The notes under the pieces were generated by a model. It made no database searches, was not told the DNA's origin, and saw nothing but the letters and a program-made list of their open reading frames with translations. Positions 59,374-64,000 of a DNA stretch of 64,000 nucleotides are shown piece by piece (the first letter of the stretch is position 1; each line of letters starts with the position of its first letter). Position numbers and translations under genes: made by a program. The stretch lies in the NCBI GenBank assembly GCA_017591395.1, contig WEDG01005074.1, positions 186,001 through 250,000 on the forward strand. Direction: 5' to 3'. This stretch comes from Schistocephalus solidus (lineage: Eukaryota; Platyhelminthes; Cestoda; Diphyllobothriidea; Diphyllobothriidae).

Positions 59374-59814
59374 AATGCTGAACTACGTCCTCGTCAGGAG
59401 AGGTGATCACCCTGATTCTCCGGCGACAAAATCACTTGATGGCTGTCAACTCTGCGTGAGCCACTGCTGTGTCGTTTTCAAGATAAAACTGTGAATTTAA
59501 CACCATAGACGATAAAGAGGTAAAAAAATAAACTCAAGCATCGCAATAGCGGGTATGAATGAACATTGATTTGATTTTGGAAAACGCATCAACTCAGACT
59601 AAATCTCAAAAAAGGAAATATTTTTCGGGGACACGTGCAAGTCCTGAACGAGGATGATGGTAAAAAGTATGGAAGAAACCACATAACATCAGATCAAACA
59701 ATGATCTGAAAGGTCATTTTATTCGCAAACCAATTAAACCTAGATTTGGTTGGCAGAATGATGAATATCCCCGGTGACTCTTCAACGAAAAACAACGACA
59801 CATCAACTGTCGTA
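59374..59814. other. No recognisable feature
   Basis: AT-rich sequence between the foldback and repeat A copy 6. Confidence 0.5.
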
Positions 59815-60185
59815 GTTCAACGATGTCCGCTGTATGCTTCACAGGAGGGCGGTGCAGGGACGGTGACTTGTGCGCAAATTAGTTTTAAGTGATAGTAGAT
59901 TTGCACTGCATCTACTGCACTCTCTTCCCTTACCCGCCTGTGTCCGGTGTCAAGACATTGTAAAGAAGACCGGAAGCGGGATCGGGCGCAGGGGAATAAT
60001 ATCCCAACATAGCCATAAATGGCAACAGTGGGTGGTGTGGCATGAGCCGGCACCTACGCGTGTCCAAGTTGGGCACGCGCTACCCACATGTTCGGCATTT
60101 GTTATGGGACCGCATCCCAGAATAATAACGCCTGCCGCACCCTGATTTGGCCCCCGTGTTGGCCCAGAGCATCTACCAGGCGGCC
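59815..60185 (+). repeat. Dispersed repeat A, copy 6
   Basis: It contains GGACGGTGACTTGTGCGCAA, TTAGTTTTAAGTGATAGTAG, CCGGTGTCAAGACATTGTAA, TGTTCGGCATTTGTTATGGG and GTTGGCCCAGAGCATCTACC. A 44-base segment between the CAGG and GTGGTGTGGCATGAGCC blocks is extra compared with other copies. Confidence 0.85.
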
Positions 60186-60199
60186 CGTTTAGGGATGCA

Positions 60200-61530
60200 A
60201 AGCCGACAGAACGGCCGACGCAACCAAAACCCCAACTAACGGCAAGCAATGGTGCGGGAAATGCAAAAAACGACTGACTGGCTAGCAAGGCAACGGATAT
60301 CCGAGGACAAGGTTAGGGACTGCTTCGTGGCCATAAGAGCAGTCCAAGGCCCTAAACTTAGTCAAACGATATTGCTGGTAAAAGTAAATGGCTCAAACAT
60401 AGTTTCGGGGCGATCGAGTCTACCGGAGATCTGATTCAAGCACTTTAAGGGTGTTCTACATCCTCAGTCTGCCAGGAGGTCAGCAACAGACGTTCTGGGA
60501 CAGAATTGGATGCTGAACGTGAGCAACCACCGACCTGGCAGCAGTCGAGCAGCGAAGGACCACGGATGTCCCGTTACAAAGTTCATTCACGGACTTAATT
60601 ACAATAGAAGGCTAAAAGTACACTGGTCGTCAAGTCAGCTATTAAATTACGTCACCGGCCCAGACGATGTGATGACAAGGACAGATCCAGCAAGATTTCA
60701 AGGAAACGAGCTCTGTTCGCCCATGCCTACAACAAGGATACCAGCAAACAGTACGTGAAAATCATCAGGAATTCTTCCTCTAAGTCTCTCTTGCAATATC
60801 TTAGTCTGAGTTCTACTTAGTCGTTTAAACCTAAATCAAAGGCTGATCCCCGCAAGATAAGGTGGATTCCTGAAACACTACATGACCACCAAGAAGATAG
60901 TTGCAGCACGATATCAGCAGGAGACATGCCAGAGTGCGAAAATCAGACTCTCATTCACCTTCTTGAATTTCATCGGGGTCATGGATAATGCAAATGGAAG
61001 TGGACTGTACAAAATTTCAATAGAATATGGTTGGTCGGAAAATTTGCACGCTGATTGTCAGGCTGTTTCATAATGGCACGATGGAGTACAACTCAGAATC
61101 ATTTGTGTATTAAAAAGGATGAAGCGGAGTTACGTTCTTCTCCCAGATCTTTTCAACGATTTCTCTGCCATCATGCTGATGAGCAGTTGGCGTTATGAGA
61201 TGCCTAATTTAGTATTAACTATTTAATTGATAGTCAGCTGCTATCCGCCGAAGACTGCAACCTGAACGCCAAGAGTTCAACTCTGAACCTCTTTGCCACT
61301 GGATGCTCCATTTTCAGGCTAACCATCTACACGAAGAATAATTTGTACATAAATCGGCAACGAATTTCTAATGAGTGGAAGTTTAACAAATTGCCGGACC
61401 TGTCACTTGACGGACATGGATCAATATTCTTACCTGCGCAACACCGTCTCAAGAGGCGTCAAGATGGATGAATAATTGCAACCCGCATTTCAATATTCAT
61501 TATCAGACTTCCATGCTTCGAACGGAACCG
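60200..61530 (+). mobile_element. Highly degraded LINE (copy 3)
   Basis: Collinear traces of the LINE protein seen in copies 1 and 2 survive across frames. VRDCFVAIRAVQGPK corresponds to the linker. MTTKKIVAARYQQETCQSAK and IGVMDNANGSGLYKISIEYG correspond to the RT segments TTDMIFAARQLQEKCQ and FDTVNRDGLWKIMQKFG. VLLPDLFNDFSAIML corresponds to VLAPTLFSLMFSAML, and YSYLRNTVSRGVKMDE to FTYLGSTLSRNTKVDDE. Divergence is much greater than between copies 1 and 2. Confidence 0.7.
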
Positions 61531-61929
61531 TCGTGGCACAAAATTGTAGATTACGTTGCCGTAATTGTATCAACGCCTCTCAATGACGAGGACACCTGAA
61601 TAATTGGTGCGGATCTAGAATGCCAGTTCAATGAATAAAACGAAACCAAAGTTCCCTATAATATGACTGTGGTGGTAAGAAGGTGCTTTGCAGGTGGGAC
61701 AGGGTGCGATGATAGAACAAAGCCCCTGGGAAAGAAAGATGGCAAACACCAATGTATCCCATAACGTTGGTTAAGTTCTCCCAAAAGACCTAATGATAGG
61801 AGCGCATAAATCAAATTTAATGCATAAGTAGATTTTAAACGGGCCGAAAAATATGGAAACCGAAGGTAAGTGCTCAATATTGGTAGGCAAACAAATACTG
61901 AAAGTTGAAACCGATTTCCCAAGTCCAAA
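61531..61929. other. No recognisable feature
   Basis: This lies between the degraded LINE and a CCTAAC-like array. A segment near 61669 (GGTGGTAAGAAGGTGC) faintly resembles the left inverted repeat of the element at 43918. Confidence 0.3.
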
Positions 61930-62055
61930 CCCTTAGTCCTAACTCAAACCAAAAATGCCGCAACCGAAAACTTTAACCATAGGCCCAACTCCAACTCCAA
62001 AACCCAAACCTTATGCTATAACCCTAACCCCTTAGCCCTAACTCTAAGTCCTAAT
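61930..62055 (+). repeat. Degenerate CCTAAC/CCCAAAC array, left part
   Basis: Successive imperfect units such as CCCTTAGTCCTAACTC, ATAACCCTAACCCC and TTAGCCCTAACTCTAAG occur. It stops at the Gypsy element that begins at 62056 and resumes beyond it near 63765. Confidence 0.85.
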
Positions 62056-62103
62056 TGTTATGACCCGGCCTGGTACTTAGACGTCGCACGAAGCGTATGC
62101 CGC
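62056..62103 (-). repeat. Remnant of the 3' LTR (48 bp)
   Basis: It matches the inner end of the 63345-63710 LTR (TTATGACCCGGCCT, then GTACTTAGA and ACGAAGCGTATGCC) with three substitutions and one missing base at the edge. Confidence 0.88.
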
Positions 62104-63344
62104 GGAAAGACACACGGCATTGCAGTTACCCCATTAACCGGCCGAGACCACCGCACGCGCTTGTGGCGGACTGGGAAGCCTGCTTCATCGTGGGGCTGCC
62201 AATTGACTGCAAAAGTCTCAGAGATGCTAGTGATGTCTGAAGCAGTGTCCAGCTGTAGACAGACTGCGTGAACATTGAGAAAAATATCAAAAACTTGCTG
62301 TGATCAGCCGCATTGAGCTGGAAAGTGGCCAACAGGCTCAGGGAATTGCCAACGGACTGGGGTTCGGGCATACATTTTGAGCGTAAACGGCAATTGGAGC
62401 TGGAAGTGGCGGGGGCAGACTTGCTTCCAGCAGTTGATGGTGTTTGGCAGAACACATCATGGTGGCCCACCTGGTTACAGTTTTGGCGACGATGTTGGCA
62501 GAATGTGCAATCCCGATGTAAATACCACGTGCCACAGTGCCGATAAGGAGATAGCGGTGATTTCGCTTTGGGTGCTTGCTTGGGCCGCATCACGGGATGT
62601 GGCTTGGTTGCTGCTACCGTGTGGACTGAGCAAGTAAAATGGAACGCCTTGGATCATAGCGGAATCGTGTTTGAGGTTAATCAACGCTTGAGACTCCGCA
62701 GCCAGCTCTTGGAGTGTGACTGAGCTGTTCTGTTGCACTTGGGACTGGAGGCGTGTCCGGATGCCAGCATCCTTAGGGGACTGGAGGCCGCAGATAAACA
62801 TGAGGCATGTAAACTGGTCATCTGTGAGAGAACCGAGCTGAAAACGCCCACACTCACGATTGACAATGCCCACGTACGTGATGAAATCGTCGGATTCCCG
62901 TTTGCACAGTTGGAGGCACTAGAATCGAGTGCTGAACAGGGATGACTATTCACCGAAAAGCTGCGACAACATGCCCTCGAAAGTGATTTCTCTTGAGTTC
63001 TTGGGAAGGATACAGTTAGCATAACGTTCATGCTCGGCAGGGCCCAGTCTGCGAAGTAGGAGTCGCACCTTCCATGCATCGTCCAGGGCAGCCGGATCGA
63101 CAGAGAACAAGTCCTCGTATCGTTTGTACCAGGAATCAAAGGTGATATGGGCCTGCGGGTCATTCAGTAATGCTGCCGGTAATGTGATCGACGGACTGTG
63201 AACCATCAGCGGCGTTCGATTGGCCCGTGAATGAGTTGGATAGCTTAACGGTGAGAGCCTCTATTACCTGCAGCTGCTGCTGCAACATCTGATACAACTC
63301 AGCGTACTCGTCAGCCATCGTAAGTGAGAAACTGTGTCACCAAA

Positions 63345-63710
63345 TGGTTATGACCCGGCCTAGTACTTAGATGTCACACGAAGCGTATGCCTGATCGACG
63401 GTTGTCCCAACCCCAACGCGGTAGAGCAAGAGAACACGATCAGCTAAGCGGAAAGTGTATTCAACAAAAACTGGCATGAAAAGCTGTGTCTATATAGCGT
63501 CCCGTTTAGATTGGTCATGTTCTTTCCAATCCACTTTAAGAGGAAGATAGAGGAGAGCCGCCATGGACCAATCAGATATGAGTGGGACACTGTGGCTACC
63601 GCCAGTACGGGACGCTATCGGGCGCACGTTCATGGCTTGCAGCGCGGGAGCCGCGCGCAGGTGCTTTTCGGCCAGACTGTCTCATCGTGGGAATGTAGAC
63701 AGTTCCAACA
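63345..63710 (-). repeat. 5' LTR of the deleted Gypsy element
   Basis: It is 366 bp, TGTTGGAAC at one end and CATAACCA at the other. Its inner 48 bp recur at 62056-62103. The primer-site-like TGGTGAC follows on the minus strand. Confidence 0.82.
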
Positions 63711-63764
63711 TTAATCTAATTGCAAGATGCAACCTTGAAGATAAAATTTTATTCCATATTCTTC

Positions 63765-63893
63765 AGTCCTAACCTTAAAACTTAATCTCTAACCCCATCA
63801 CCTAACACTAACACCAAATTCTACGCTACTTTCTAGCCCTTACATTAAATCTGAAACCCAATCCGAACCGTAAGCGCCAAGCCATCCGGTGAC
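63765..63893 (+). repeat. Degenerate CCTAAC array, right part, with element terminus
   Basis: Units such as TCCTAACCTTAAAAC, TCTAACCCCATCACCTAACA and TCTAGCCCTTAC end in CGCCAAGCCATCCG at 63873-63892. This is the exact reverse complement of CGGATGGCTTGGCG at about 43918, the left edge of the inverted-repeat element there. Confidence 0.75.
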
Positions 63894-64000
63894 GATTAGA
63901 CAGATAAAAACTTAAGCATTAAATGCTCATGTAAATCAATAAGAAGCTGTAATATAATAGATGGACTTACATATAAGGTCTTCACTGAATAAGTTAGTAA

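Larger units (their letters stand above)
62056..63710 (-). mobile_element. Internally deleted Gypsy element (Gag and protease only)
   Basis: On the minus strand the 5' LTR spans 63710-63345 (begins TGTTGGAACTGTC). It is followed by TGGTGACACAG and a Gag starting at the ATG at 63319-63317 (MADEYAELYQMLQQQLQVIE). Gag continues in shifted frames with FDSWYKRYEDLFSVDPAALD, RLGPAEHERYANCILPKNSR and [20 protein letters not shown]. Two zinc knuckles follow ([13 protein letters not shown] and [11 protein letters not shown]), then a protease LDTASDIT. RT, RNase H, integrase and most of the 3' LTR are gone; only the last 48 bp of an LTR remain at 62056-62103. CTAAT before 62056 and TTAAT after 63710 look like a 5-bp target duplication with one change. 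The Gag/protease pattern recalls the Mag lineage (inference). Confidence 0.85.

Noticed and set aside
1..64000. CRISPR arrays, operons or prokaryotic defence genes
   Set aside because: No spaced identical short repeats and no bacterial-type gene packing; the introns and retroelements show a eukaryotic nuclear sequence.

Overview
This window is nuclear DNA from an animal and is dominated by transposable elements. It most likely comes from a parasitic flatworm. Two host genes can be reconstructed. Both carry very short introns near their 5' ends (32-37 nt) and much longer introns downstream, a gene architecture known from parasitic flatworms. The repeat mix fits this: Penelope-like elements with a GIY-YIG domain, a CR1-type LINE, several copies of an endonuclease-RT-zinc finger LINE, and Ty3/Gypsy LTR elements, one of them with a CsRn1-type Gag motif. 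I favour a tapeworm of the Spirometra/Schistocephalus type, because the LINE protein resembles ones I associate with that group, but this is recollection and was not searched. There are no prokaryotic features and no CRISPR array.

Layout. Positions 1-2021 hold a 500-bp purine-only (AAG/AGG)n tract and the upstream region of the first gene. Positions 2022-4510 (+) encode a TPD52-like (tumor protein D52) coiled-coil protein in four secure exons and one probable terminal exon. Positions 21448-6414 (-) encode ZC3H15/DFRP1, the partner of the GTPase DRG1, in 11 exons. These exons join in phase into about 384 residues, with both CCCH fingers and the acidic C-terminus present. The two genes converge. 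The long 3' introns of ZC3H15 hold LINE, Penelope-like and unclassified repeats. A CR1-type LINE (21635-23127) starts less than 200 bp upstream of its start codon.

From 23 kb to the end I found no intact host gene. This part holds Penelope-like relics (25.4-28.65 kb), a tRNA-derived SINE (32.85 kb), and two relatively well preserved copies of one LINE family: 36.5-39.5 kb on the minus strand with its 3' end missing, and 47.34-49.73 kb on the plus strand with its 5' end missing. A dimeric tandem array (49.8-51.2 kb) is joined to the second copy. A 4.8-kb Gypsy element with both LTRs lies at 54132-58946, a much degraded third LINE at 60.2-61.5 kb, and an internally deleted Gypsy element at 62056-63710. 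A dispersed GC-rich repeat (called repeat A here) occurs at about 33.4, 35.3, 44.7, 50.4, 51.1, 53.5 and 59.9 kb.

The most unusual structures are small palindromic or inverted-repeat elements: foldbacks at 44928-45130 and 59034-59373, a terminal-inverted-repeat element with a telomere-like CCTAAC core at 43918-44335, and a 142-bp hairpin-bearing insertion with a 7-bp direct repeat inside the Gypsy pol gene. There is also a 34-nt GC-AG intron inside ZC3H15. I see no evidence for a novel multi-gene system. The novelty lies in these elements and in the gene architecture.
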